Shown here piece after piece: positions 63,901-64,000 of a stretch of 64,000 bases of DNA (the stretch's first letter is position 1; the number at the start of each line of letters is the position of its first letter). The stretch covers positions 420,501-484,500 of the forward strand of contig CM030853.1 of NCBI GenBank assembly GCA_018105865.1. The letters are read 5' to 3'. The translations under genes and the position numbers were made by a program. The stretch comes from Metaphire vulgaris. Lineage: Eukaryota > Annelida > Clitellata > Crassiclitellata > Megascolecidae. The notes under the pieces are model-generated. The model searched no databases. It was given only the letters and a program-made list of their open reading frames with translations, and had not been told where the DNA came from.

Positions 63901-64000
63901 CTGCAACAAAAAATCAAAGAGACAGACAATGAGTTGCAGAGGTTCTAATAACAGCTTCAAATGCGCCAAAACATTAATAGACTTTAAACTAGGCAATGAA

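Overview
The window is animal nuclear DNA, most likely from a marine or other aquatic invertebrate. The evidence is short exons with GT/AG introns of about 0.1 to several kb, a BAR-RhoGAP gene and a MEF2-type MADS exon (animal families), tRNA-derived SINEs, many short hAT-type MITEs and an extreme load of microsatellites. There is one 100-N scaffold gap (25318-25417). I cannot name the species.

Layout. (1) 1-11504, minus strand: fifteen exons of an ARHGAP17/44 (RICH/nadrin) BAR-RhoGAP gene, in phase throughout. The first coding exon was not found and the 3' end runs off the window. (2) 13810-14351 and 17109-19369, minus strand: exons of genes I do not recognise. The second set ends in a clear stop. 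(3) 20340-25317: a block of palindromic tandem repeats, a LINE fragment, a 1.2-kb AT-rich inverted hexanucleotide array and a microsatellite/core array that runs into the gap. (4) 25446-25672, plus: last exon of an unknown gene whose upstream part lies in or before the gap. (5) 27415-33510, plus: a MEF2-like gene whose MADS exon is broken by several indels, with scattered remnants of the rest. (6) 35783-36615: a SINE split by a hAT-type element, both with target duplications; more MITEs follow to 42.7 kb. (7) 39768-53778, plus: a complete seven-exon gene for a 712-residue single-pass membrane protein with SUEL-lectin, CUB and Sushi domains. All phases close and the coding length divides by three. 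(8) 54229-57420: about ten tandem copies of a 335-bp satellite, then a scrambled patch near 58 kb. (9) 59981-63900, minus: seven in-phase exons encoding the C-terminal 344 residues of a TPR protein.

The genes do not form a functional set: they are a Rho regulator, a transcription factor remnant, a cell-surface receptor-like protein and a TPR scaffold. The best leads are the SUEL-CUB-Sushi protein with triplet repeats inside three of its exons and hairpins next to two of its splice sites, the decayed MEF2 locus, and the 335-bp satellite with its 14-bp palindrome and scattered fragments. All exon calls come from reading splice sites, phase and family resemblance by eye; no search was run.
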